Below, one piece after another: positions 17,942 through 25,257 of a DNA stretch of 64,000 bases (its first letter is position 1; each line of letters opens with the position of its first letter). The position numbers were made by a program, and so were the translations under genes. The stretch comes from Pseudomonas sp. LS-2 (GTDB lineage Bacteria; Pseudomonadota; Gammaproteobacteria; Pseudomonadales; Pseudomonadaceae): contig NZ_QXTJ01000045.1 of assembly GCF_003605735.1 (NCBI RefSeq), positions 24,222 to 88,221 on the forward strand, given 5' to 3'. The notes below the pieces were generated by a model that made no database searches, was not told the DNA's origin, and saw only the letters and a list, made by a program, of their open reading frames with translations.

Positions 17942-18637
17942 TCAGACTTGCGCTGGCAACCGCCATTCAATCGGGGCAATCCCGTTGTCTACCAGAAACT
18001 TGTTTGCCATGCCGAAATGCCCGCAACCCAGAAAGCCTTTATAGGCCGACAACGGCGACGGATGCACCGACGTCAGAATCAGGTGCTTGGTTGCATCGAT
18101 CAGCTTCTTCTTGCTCTGCGCATGCGCCCCCCACAACAGGAACACAAGATGCGGCTGATGGGCGCTGACGGTCTCGATGATCTTGTCGGTGAAATGCTGC
18201 CAGCCCTTCCCGGCGTGTGACGCCGCGTTGGCGCGTTCGACGGTCAGCGTGGTGTTGAGCATCAAGACGCCCTGATCGGCCCAGGACTGCAGATAGCCGT
18301 GGTTGGGTATGTCGATGTTCAGGTCGCGCTTGAGCTCTTTATAGATGTTGACCAGCGACGGCGGCGCAGGCACGCCCGGCTGGACCGAGAAGCAAAGACC
18401 GTGGGCCTGATTCGGCCCGTGATACGGGTCCTGACCGAGAATGACCACTTTCACGTTGTCCAGCGGCGTCGAGTTCAGCGCATTGAAGATCAACGGGCCA
18501 GGCGGATAAATTTCCTTGCCCGCCGCATGTTCCTGACGCAGAAACTCGCGCAGGACACTCATGTAGGGCTTTTCGAATTCCTCGCGCAGGGCCTCTTTCC
18601 AGCTGGGCTCCAGTTTGATGCGGTCGTCGTTGGTCAT
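17942..18637 (-). CDS. ung: Uracil-DNA glycosylase
   Basis: Family 1 uracil-DNA glycosylase, which removes uracil from DNA to start base-excision repair. The ATG at 18637 (MTNDDRIKLEPSWK) gives 231 residues; a longer frame from 18685 lacks support. Catalytic water-activating Asp in VVILGQDPYHGPNQAHGLCFS, uracil-binding Asn in LMLNTTLTVE, and DNA-intercalation loop HPSPLSAYKGF with its catalytic His are all present. It is divergent from the enoyl-CoA hydratase-family gene. Confidence 0.97.
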   Translation of the reverse strand: MTNDDRIKLEPSWKEALREEFEKPYMSVLREFLRQEHAAGKEIYPPGPLIFNALNSTPLDNVKVVILGQDPYHGPNQAHGLCFSVQPGVPAPPSLVNIYKELKRDLNIDIPNHGYLQSWADQGVLMLNTTLTVERANAASHAGKGWQHFTDKIIETVSAHQPHLVFLLWGAHAQSKKKLIDATKHLILTSVHPSPLSAYKGFLGCGHFGMANKFLVDNGIAPIEWRLPAQV

Positions 18638-18808
18638 GATGCGTTCCGGCAGAAACAATGCGCGAACTGTAGGGACTGTCGCCAATTATTTCCAGCGCGG
18701 CTCATCCGGCCTTTCCTACACTCATCTGCAGCACCCGCTTGCAACTTCCCGGCATACGTGGGACTCACAGTCCTTGATGGATGCCCGTCCTACGAACACG
18801 AGGTCACG

Positions 18809-19921
18809 ATGAATCTGCAATTCGAAGAGCTCACCGGAACCGACGGTGCCCGCTTGGGCATTGCCACGCTGGATGCTGAAAAATCGCTCAACGCGTTATC
18901 CCTGCCGATGATTCTGGCGCTACGGGACCGACTGGACGCCTGGGCCAGCGATCCACAGATCGTTTGCGTGCTTCTGCGCGGCAATGGCGAGAAGGCATTT
19001 TGTGCGGGCGGCGACGTGCGTGCACTGGTTGAAGGCAGTCGTGGCAAGCCCGGAACTGTCCCACCGCTGGCCGGACACTTTTTCGCCGCCGAGTACCGCC
19101 TTGACTACACCCTGCACACCTACCCCAAACCCTTGATCTGCTGGGGCCACGGTTATGTGCTCGGCGGTGGCATGGGGCTGCTGCAAGGTGCAAGCATTCG
19201 AGTGGTCACCCCGAGCAGCCGACTGGCGATGCCCGAGATCAGTATCGGCCTCTACCCGGACGTGGGCGCCAGTTGGTTCCTGTCACGACTGCCGGGCAAG
19301 TTGGGGTTGTTTCTGGGCTTGACCGGCTCGCACATCAACGGCCGTGATGCGCTGGATCTGGACCTGGCGGACCGCTTTCTGCTGGACAATCAACAGGAGG
19401 AAATGATCGACCGCCTCCTGCAACTGAACTGGCAGGAACAAACGGCCGTGCAGCTCAACAGCCTGTTCAAGGCGCTGCAGCAGGAGGCGGTCGGGCAACT
19501 GCCTGCCGCGCAGTGGCTGCCCCGTCGCCAGCAGATCGATGAACTGCTGGATGTGGCAGACGCGCCTTGCGCGTGGAATGCGCTCAAGCATCAACTGCAT
19601 TCACAGGACGCGCTGGTGGCGAAGGCCGCGAAGACCCTCACCGAGGGCTGCCCCATGACCGCGCAACTGGTATGGGAGCAGATCGAGCGGGCTCGGCACA
19701 TGTCGCTGGCCGAAGTGTTCCAGATGGAGTACTGCATGAGCCTCAATTGCTGTCGGCACCCGGAGTTTGCCGAGGGGGTCCGGGCGCGTTTGATCGACAA
19801 GGATCACACGCCGCACTGGCACTGGCAGGACATCTCGAGCATTCCATTGGCGGTAGTGGATGCACATTTCGAGAAAGCGTGGGAAGGAAGGCATCCGTTG
19901 GCGGACCTTTCGGGGTATTAG
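18809..19921 (+). CDS. Enoyl-CoA hydratase/isomerase family protein (3-hydroxyisobutyryl-CoA hydrolase type)
   Basis: Crotonase-fold protein, 370 residues, the length of 3-hydroxyisobutyryl-CoA hydrolases rather than of short enoyl-CoA hydratases. It has oxyanion-hole segments CAGGDVRALVEG and GHGYVLGGGMGLLQGA and the catalytic-Glu region PEISIGLYPDVGASWFLSRLPG. The start at 18809 (MNLQFEELTG) has an ACGAGG site upstream; the longer open frame runs back through the ung region and is not real. It has no valine-degradation neighbours here, so the exact acyl-CoA substrate is uncertain. Confidence 0.85.
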   Translation: MNLQFEELTGTDGARLGIATLDAEKSLNALSLPMILALRDRLDAWASDPQIVCVLLRGNGEKAFCAGGDVRALVEGSRGKPGTVPPLAGHFFAAEYRLDYTLHTYPKPLICWGHGYVLGGGMGLLQGASIRVVTPSSRLAMPEISIGLYPDVGASWFLSRLPGKLGLFLGLTGSHINGRDALDLDLADRFLLDNQQEEMIDRLLQLNWQEQTAVQLNSLFKALQQEAVGQLPAAQWLPRRQQIDELLDVADAPCAWNALKHQLHSQDALVAKAAKTLTEGCPMTAQLVWEQIERARHMSLAEVFQMEYCMSLNCCRHPEFAEGVRARLIDKDHTPHWHWQDISSIPLAVVDAHFEKAWEGRHPLADLSGY

Positions 19922-19948
19922 CGCTTTCGATTTTTCTGACACCACCAC

Positions 19949-20022
19949 ACCTGTAGCAGTCCGGCTTGCCGGCGGTGACGTTCGTTAGATCGCTACCGCC
20001 AGCAAGCCGGATTGCTACAGGT
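19949..20022. repeat. REP doublet (REPIN)
   Basis: Near-perfect inverted pair: CCTGTAGCAGTCCGGCTTGC at the left and GCAAGCCGGATTGCTACAGG at the right around a short centre. It lies in the convergent intergenic space, next to the terminator at 20042. Confidence 0.88.
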
Positions 20023-20041
20023 GTGGACGTGAGCATACAAA

Positions 20042-20065
20042 AACGGCGCTCCTGAGAGCGCCGTT
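20042..20065 (-). terminator. Rho-independent terminator
   Basis: Perfect 10-bp stem AACGGCGCTC/GAGCGCCGTT with loop CTGA. On the minus strand it is followed by a short U-run (complement of the A's at 20039-20043). It starts 12 bases after the stop of the lipoprotein gene. Confidence 0.85.
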
Positions 20066-20076
20066 TACCTGTTGGC

Positions 20077-20637
20077 TTATCGGTTACCGCCGCCGGGACC
20101 ACCATGCCCGCCTCGGCCAAAGTTGCCATCCTGGCGGAAGTTGCCTCCGCCAGAAGGTCTGCCCGGTCCGGGGCCACCGCCAACTCCTCCGCCACCGTGA
20201 TTGCCATTCCAGCCAGGGCCGGGACCGCCACCACCCGGTCTTGGCCCTTGGGGCGGTGGGCGATAACCATGGTCGCCACCACCGCCGCCATTCCAGTGCC
20301 CTCCACCGCCACCGTAGCCCGGCCGCCCATAACCAGGGCCGCCATAGCCAGGCCGTCCACCGCCGTAACCAGGCCCGTAATAACGCGGTGGCGGCGCGTA
20401 GTACCGGGGTGGTGAGTAATAGCGTGGCGCCGAGGAATAACGTGGGGAGGAGTAGTAAACCGGGGAGCCGCCATAAAAGCCGGTCGGCCCTACCGGGCGA
20501 TAGCTGTCATACACGTACCCGCTGCTGTAGCCGCTGCTATAGACCGGCTGCGTGTAGGTCTCTGATTCGTAGTAGCCTCCGTAACATCCTGCAAGAGACA
20601 GAGTCATCAATAGGGTGAGCAAGCTTCGTCGATACAT
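20077..20637 (-). CDS. Gly/Tyr/Pro-rich lipoprotein
   Basis: The ATG at 20637 has an excellent AGGAGG site and gives 186 residues. The lipoprotein signal is LLTLLMTLSLAGC (lipobox LAGC, Cys18). The mature protein is almost entirely low complexity: a Tyr/Ser-rich part (YYESETYTQPVYSSGYSSGY), then a PRYYSPPRYYAPPPRYYG proline-tyrosine part, then a long glycine-rich tail (about residues 100-186) with GYGGPGYGRPGYGG units, His and Trp. The 73-codon longer frame upstream is not supported. No known enzyme domain is visible. It is probably surface or periplasm anchored and disordered; function unknown. Confidence 0.8.
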   Translation of the reverse strand: MYRRSLLTLLMTLSLAGCYGGYYESETYTQPVYSSGYSSGYVYDSYRPVGPTGFYGGSPVYYSSPRYSSAPRYYSPPRYYAPPPRYYGPGYGGGRPGYGGPGYGRPGYGGGGGHWNGGGGGDHGYRPPPQGPRPGGGGPGPGWNGNHGGGGVGGGPGPGRPSGGGNFRQDGNFGRGGHGGPGGGNR

Positions 20638-20917
20638 GGCGGCCTCCTGGACCGCGATAGAGCTCGAACCAGCGGCGCTGGTCGGCGTTCTCGAAACTGC
20701 CGAGAACGTAACGTCAGACTGCAAAATCCCCGTCGAGTGCCCCAGGCCAAGCCCCGCCCGCCAGACGGCGCCCCGCAACGGTGCATGATCATCCCCTGAA
20801 AAAACCGTCATTGACCTCACACCCCAGACAATCAAAGGCCCACAGCGAATTGGCACAACTCTCGCTTAACAAACTCCGTGCAGGAGTCAACTCAGGTTCG
20901 CGGCACCACAATTTGCA
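20638..20917. other. Divergent intergenic region before the riboswitch
   Basis: About 280 bases between the lipoprotein gene and the riboswitch aptamer. It must carry promoters in both directions. A plausible promoter for the guanidine operon lies just upstream of the aptamer (around 20850-20890), but no motif is clear enough to call. Confidence 0.4.
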
Positions 20918-21060
20918 ATAGCCGACTAGGGTTCCGGCTCGCTTGAAAAGCGAGTGGCTGGTCCGAGAGTTGGCGACCTCCAGTAGAGGTTACACGGCGG
21001 GATAAAAGCCCGGGAGACAGGACACCAGTGGTGTCGCCGTACTCCTGACCGCCCTTTTTC
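20918..21060 (+). promoter_or_regulatory. Guanidine-I (ykkC) riboswitch with terminator platform
   Basis: The conserved aptamer bases are all present in order: CTAGGGTTCCG (20926-20936), a variable hairpin (CTCGC/GCGAG), GGTCCGAGAG (20960-20969), and ACACGGCGGGATAAAAGCCC followed by GGGAGA (20992-21017). Downstream, CCGCC (21049-21053) followed by CTTTTT can pair with GGCGG (20996-21000) of the aptamer. That is a likely ligand-relieved terminator: guanidine binding would hold the aptamer and allow read-through. It controls the importer and carboxylase genes starting at 21081. Confidence 0.93.
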
Positions 21061-21080
21061 GCTACTGGAGGTTCTTCACG

Positions 21081-22148
21081 ATGCAAAAGTCCCGTCTGCT
21101 CGGTCTGCTCACCGCCGGCCTCATCGCTGCATTAAGCCTCTCGGCGACCGCCGCCCCCAAGAAAGACTTCGACGTCTGCTGGACCATTTACGCCGGCTGG
21201 ATGCCATGGGAATACGCAGGGACCCAAGGCATCGTCGACAAATGGGCCAAGAAATACGGCATCAACATCAAGGTCACTCAGCTCAACGACTACGTCGAAT
21301 CGATCAATCAGTACACCGCCGGCCAGTTCGACGGCTGCACCATGACCAACATGGACGCCCTGACCATTCCGGCAGCCGGCGGCGTGGAAAGCACCGCCCT
21401 GGTGGTCAGCGACTTCTCCAACGGTAACGACGGCATCGTCATCAAGGGCGATGGCAAGAAAGTCACCGACCTCAAGGGCATGGACGTCAATCTGGTCGAG
21501 TTGTCGGTCTCCCACTACCTGCTGGCCCGCGCGCTGGACTCGGTCGACCTGACCGAGAAAGACCTGAAAGTCGTCAACACCTCCGACGCCGACATCGCCG
21601 CCGCCTTCAACACCAGCGACGTCAAAGCCGTGACCACCTGGAACCCGATGCTTTCGGAGATCAAAGCCAAACCCGGCGTCACTGAAGTCTTCGATTCGAG
21701 CAAGATCCCGGGCGAAATCATGGACATGATGGTCGTCAACACCCAGACCCTCAAGGACAACCCTGCGCTGGGCAAAGCCCTGACTGGCGCATGGTTCGAA
21801 GTGGTCGCACTGATGAACGCCAAGTCCGCTGAATCGACCCAGGCCCTGGAACACATGGCCAAGGCGTCGGGCACCGATCTGGCCGGATTCCAGTCGCAAC
21901 TGGACACCACCAAGCTGTTCGCCACGCCCAAGGAAGCGCTGGAATTCGCCAACAGCAAACAACTGCCGAGCACCATGCGCAAGGTCGCCGACTTCTCCTT
22001 CGAACACGGTCTGCTCGGCGAAGGCGCCAAGGACTCCAGCGCGGTCGGCATGACGTTCGCCAACAGCGTGACCGAAGGCGACAAAGGCAACCTGAAGCTG
22101 CACTTCGACCCGAGCTACGTGCAAATGGCCGCTGACGGCAAGTTGTAA
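21081..22148 (+). CDS. ABC transporter substrate-binding protein (guanidine operon)
   Basis: Periplasmic solute-binding protein of the nitrate/sulfonate/taurine (NitT/TauT) type, 355 residues, with signal peptide LLTAGLIAALSLSATAAP. The mature part opens with FDVCWTIYAGWMPWEYAG and has the SBP pattern QLNDYVESINQYTAGQFDG. It is the first gene behind the guanidine-I riboswitch, 20 bases after the terminator T-run, with GGAGG upstream of the ATG. The substrate is probably guanidine or a guanidino compound. This is inferred from the switch and the downstream carboxylase. Confidence 0.88.
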   Translation: MQKSRLLGLLTAGLIAALSLSATAAPKKDFDVCWTIYAGWMPWEYAGTQGIVDKWAKKYGINIKVTQLNDYVESINQYTAGQFDGCTMTNMDALTIPAAGGVESTALVVSDFSNGNDGIVIKGDGKKVTDLKGMDVNLVELSVSHYLLARALDSVDLTEKDLKVVNTSDADIAAAFNTSDVKAVTTWNPMLSEIKAKPGVTEVFDSSKIPGEIMDMMVVNTQTLKDNPALGKALTGAWFEVVALMNAKSAESTQALEHMAKASGTDLAGFQSQLDTTKLFATPKEALEFANSKQLPSTMRKVADFSFEHGLLGEGAKDSSAVGMTFANSVTEGDKGNLKLHFDPSYVQMAADGKL

Positions 22149-22173
22149 ATCCCGCTTTCGATAGGTCACTGCC

Positions 22174-22989
22174 ATGCGCCTGATAAACCGCCGCCCGGAT
22201 CGCGCCAGCCGATTGATTCTGGTGATCCTGCCGTTCGCCCTGTTGCTGTTCGCCTACTTCACAAGCTCGGCAACGCGGCTGACGGAAAATCCCAACGACA
22301 AGCTGCTGCCCAGTGCCGTACAGATGACCGACGCGATCAAACGTGTGGCGATCGTTCCCGATCAACGCACCGGCGAGTACCTGCTGTGGCAGGACACCGC
22401 ATCGAGCCTGCAACGTCTGGCGATCGGGCTTGCGATCAGTGCCGTGGTCGGGCTGTGCCTGGGTATCGCGTCCGGCGTGCTGCCGCTGTTCGGCGCGCCG
22501 TTGTCACCGCTGCTGACCGTGCTGTCGATGGTGCCGCCGCTGGCGATTCTGCCGATCCTGTTCATCGTCTTCGGGCTGGGCGAGCTGTCGAAAGTGATGC
22601 TGATCGTGATCGGCATCACCCCGGTGCTCGCCCGAGATCTGGAGCAACGCGCCCGAGAGATTCCGGTTGAATTGCTGATCAAGGCACAGACGTTGGGCGC
22701 TACGACCTGGACCTTGATTCTGCGCGTGGTGCTGCCGCAATTGCTGCCGCGCCTGCTGATCTCGTTGCGGCTGGTATTAGGATCGGCGTGGCTGTTCCTG
22801 ATCGCGGCCGAAGCCATCGCGTCGACCGATGGCCTGGGTTACCGGATCTTTCTGGTGCGACGCTATCTGGCGATGGACATGATTCTGCCGTACGTGGTCT
22901 GGATCACCCTCCTCGCCTGGCTGATGGATTGGGGGCTCAAGGCCCTGACCGGCAAGGCATTCCCTTGGTACGAGGGGGCACGCCCATGA
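22174..22989 (+). CDS. ABC transporter permease (guanidine operon)
   Basis: Inner-membrane permease of the NitT/TauT type (BPD_transp_1), 271 residues and about six helices. The EAA-loop signature is EQRAREIPVELLIKAQTLGATTWTLILRVVLPQLLPRL (about residues 155-190). It follows the binding protein by 25 bases, and its TGA overlaps the ATG of the ATPase gene (ATGA). Confidence 0.9.
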   Translation: MRLINRRPDRASRLILVILPFALLLFAYFTSSATRLTENPNDKLLPSAVQMTDAIKRVAIVPDQRTGEYLLWQDTASSLQRLAIGLAISAVVGLCLGIASGVLPLFGAPLSPLLTVLSMVPPLAILPILFIVFGLGELSKVMLIVIGITPVLARDLEQRAREIPVELLIKAQTLGATTWTLILRVVLPQLLPRLLISLRLVLGSAWLFLIAAEAIASTDGLGYRIFLVRRYLAMDMILPYVVWITLLAWLMDWGLKALTGKAFPWYEGARP

Positions 22990-23750
22990 GCTTCATCACC
23001 GTCAATAACGTGTGGCAACAGTACGACGAGCAAGTGGTGCTCGAAGGCTTGAACCTGAGCATCGCCGAGGGCGAGTTCTGCACGCTGGTCGGTGCGTCGG
23101 GTTGCGGCAAATCGACCTTCCTGCGCCTGCTGCTGGGTCAGGAGGTTGCAAGCAAAGGCTCGATCCTGCTGGACGGCCAGCCGCTGGCGAAGGAGCCGGA
23201 CGCCAGCCGTGGCGTGGTGTTTCAACGCTACTCGGTGTTCCCGCATCTGTCGGTGCTGGACAACGTGGCGCTGGGTCTTGAACTGCCACGCTCGGCGTTT
23301 CTGGGCCGGCTGTTCGGCAGTGCCAAGCGCGACGCTCGAGAGCAAGCCTCGGCGCTGTTGGAAAAAGTAGGCCTGGGCCACGCGCTGGACAAATACCCGA
23401 CGCAGCTTTCCGGCGGCATGCAGCAACGCTTGGCGATTGCGCAGGCGTTGATCATGAAGCCTCGCGTATTGCTGTTGGACGAACCGTTCGGCGCACTCGA
23501 TCCGGGCATCCGCAAGGACATGCACGGCCTGCTGCTGGAGCTGTGGCGCGAGACGAAACTGACGGTATTCATGGTCACCCATGACCTGTCCGAAGGCTTC
23601 AATCTCGGCACGCGCCTGCTGGTATTCGACAAGGTGCGCATCGATCCGCACGCCCCCGGTGCCTATGGCGCCCGCATCACTTACGACATTCCCCTGAACA
23701 GCGACCGCCGCGCCGCCCGTGCGGCCATTGAATCGCTGCAAACGGCTTGA
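22986..23750 (+). CDS. ABC transporter ATP-binding protein (guanidine operon)
   Basis: ATPase of the importer, 254 residues. Walker A is GASGCGKSTFLRL (about residues 37-49), the Q-loop VVFQRYSVFPHLSV, the signature LSGGMQQRLAIAQALIMKP, Walker B RVLLLDEPFGALD and the switch His in VTHDLSEG. The chosen ATG at 22986 overlaps the permease stop by 4 bases; the longer frame back to 22788 is inside the permease gene. Confidence 0.93.
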   Translation: MSFITVNNVWQQYDEQVVLEGLNLSIAEGEFCTLVGASGCGKSTFLRLLLGQEVASKGSILLDGQPLAKEPDASRGVVFQRYSVFPHLSVLDNVALGLELPRSAFLGRLFGSAKRDAREQASALLEKVGLGHALDKYPTQLSGGMQQRLAIAQALIMKPRVLLLDEPFGALDPGIRKDMHGLLLELWRETKLTVFMVTHDLSEGFNLGTRLLVFDKVRIDPHAPGAYGARITYDIPLNSDRRAARAAIESLQTA

Positions 23751-23762
23751 AGGATTTTCGAC

Positions 23763-24488
23763 ATGACTGATTCAACTGCTGTGTTTCCGGTATTCGCCGA
23801 AGAATTGTTGCCCGGTGGCGGCCACCTGTCGTTCGTACTCAAGCGCGGCGAGCTGCTGCGCCTGACCGACGTCAACGGCAACGCCAACGTCAGCCTGACG
23901 ATGTTCAACGCCCATGAGAAAACCGAGCGCCTGAACCTGCCTGACAGCCTCAAGTGCCAACACACCGCCAAGCTCACCAGCGGCCACTGTCTTTATTCGG
24001 ACATGGGCCGCGTACTGGCTGCTATTACGGCCGATACCTGCGGCTGGAGCGACAGCATCGGCGGCGTGTTGTGTGCCGAGGAAGTCAGCGAGAAATACGG
24101 CGCGGGTCGCTATCAGGAACTGCGCAACGGTTTCTTCCGCAACGGCACCGACAACCTGTTGGTGGAGATGGGCAAATGGGGCCTGGGCCTTTCCGATCTG
24201 CTGATGACGCTCAACCTGTTCAGCCGGGTCAATGTCGACGACAACGGCGCATTGGCCTTCGTCGCCAACAACGCCAAGGCCGGTGATTACATCGAGCTGT
24301 ACGCGCCGATGGATACGCTGGTGGTGCTCACGGCCCTGCAACACCCGATGGACCCCAACCCCGACTATGCACCGCAGCCGGTCAAGCTGAGCTGGATGAA
24401 GGCCGACGCCAGCGTCGCCGAACATTGCCGCACCTCTCGCGAGGAAAACGTGCGCGGCTTCATCAACACCGATCGCCTGTTCGCATAA
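23763..24488 (+). CDS. DUF1989 protein, urea-carboxylase-associated (carboxyguanidine deiminase subunit), first copy
   Basis: One of two consecutive DUF1989 proteins (UAAP pair; the related CgdA/CgdB pair was shown in other bacteria to deiminate carboxyguanidine to allophanate). It has 241 residues. Conserved segments: LRLTDVNGNANVSLTMFN, YSDMGRVLAAITADTCGWSDSIGG, and a C-terminal NPDYAPQPVKLSW that resembles the metal/substrate region. It lies between the ABC ATPase and its paralogue. Which of the two corresponds to CgdA or CgdB I cannot say from sequence alone. Confidence 0.87.
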   Translation: MTDSTAVFPVFAEELLPGGGHLSFVLKRGELLRLTDVNGNANVSLTMFNAHEKTERLNLPDSLKCQHTAKLTSGHCLYSDMGRVLAAITADTCGWSDSIGGVLCAEEVSEKYGAGRYQELRNGFFRNGTDNLLVEMGKWGLGLSDLLMTLNLFSRVNVDDNGALAFVANNAKAGDYIELYAPMDTLVVLTALQHPMDPNPDYAPQPVKLSWMKADASVAEHCRTSREENVRGFINTDRLFA

Positions 24489-24499
24489 GGAGGCCTGAC

Positions 24500-25135
24500 A
24501 TGAGCACTGCACAGACTTACACCCAAAAGAACGCCCCCGTTTCCATCACTCACATCGCCGCAGGCGAGCCATCACTGACTGAACTCAAGGCCGGGCAAAC
24601 CCTGCGACTGCTCGATCTGGAAGGTAATCAGGCGGTGGACACGCTCTTCTACAGCCTCGCCAACCCCCGTGAGCGCTACGACGTGCAGCGCACGCTGCGT
24701 CGGCAGAACAACGTCTACCTGAGCAAAGGCAGCGTGCTGTATTCCAACCTTGGCAAGCCCATGCTGACCATCGTCGAAGACACCTGCGGACGCCACGACA
24801 CCCTTGGCGGCGCCTGCGCGCAAGAGAGCAATACCGTGCGTTACGCCCTGGAAAAACGCCACATGCACAGCTGCCGCGACAACTATCTGCTCGCCTGTGT
24901 GCACGACGGTCGCCTGGGCAAGCGCGACATCAGCCCGAACATCAACTTTTTCATGAACGTGCCGGTGACCGCTGAAGGCGGCCTGACCTTCGAAGACGGC
25001 ATTTCCGGAGCGGGCAAGTACGTCGAACTGCGCGCGGAAATGGACGTGATCGTGCTGATCTCCAACTGCCCGCAACTGAACAACCCGTGCAACGGCTACA
25101 ACCCGACGCCGGCTGAGTTGCTGGTCTGGGACTGA
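24500..25135 (+). CDS. DUF1989 protein, urea-carboxylase-associated (carboxyguanidine deiminase subunit), second copy
   Basis: Second DUF1989 protein, 211 residues, starting MSTAQTYTQKNAPVS at 24500 with AAGGAGG 7-8 bases upstream; an earlier in-frame start lies inside the preceding gene. It shares the pattern TLRLLDLEGNQAVDTLFY, VEDTCGRHDTLGGAC and the C-terminal NCPQLNNPCNGYNPTP with the first copy. The two probably form a heteromeric enzyme acting after the carboxylase. The gap to the carboxylase gene is 122 bases. Confidence 0.88.
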   Translation: MSTAQTYTQKNAPVSITHIAAGEPSLTELKAGQTLRLLDLEGNQAVDTLFYSLANPRERYDVQRTLRRQNNVYLSKGSVLYSNLGKPMLTIVEDTCGRHDTLGGACAQESNTVRYALEKRHMHSCRDNYLLACVHDGRLGKRDISPNINFFMNVPVTAEGGLTFEDGISGAGKYVELRAEMDVIVLISNCPQLNNPCNGYNPTPAELLVWD

Positions 25136-25257
25136 TCGTCCGCGATCACCGATTCGACGTTTGGCGCGAGGGACGGCCTTCGTGCAACCAGTACTACAGC
25201 GGGACGGCCCGCTACCCAGTTTGAGATCGACGCAGGTCAGTCTCCGGGGTCAAAACC

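Noticed and set aside
18299..18808. N-terminal extension of the enoyl-CoA hydratase-family frame through the ung region
   Set aside because: It is antisense to ung, which is well conserved. The family N-terminus begins at 18809.
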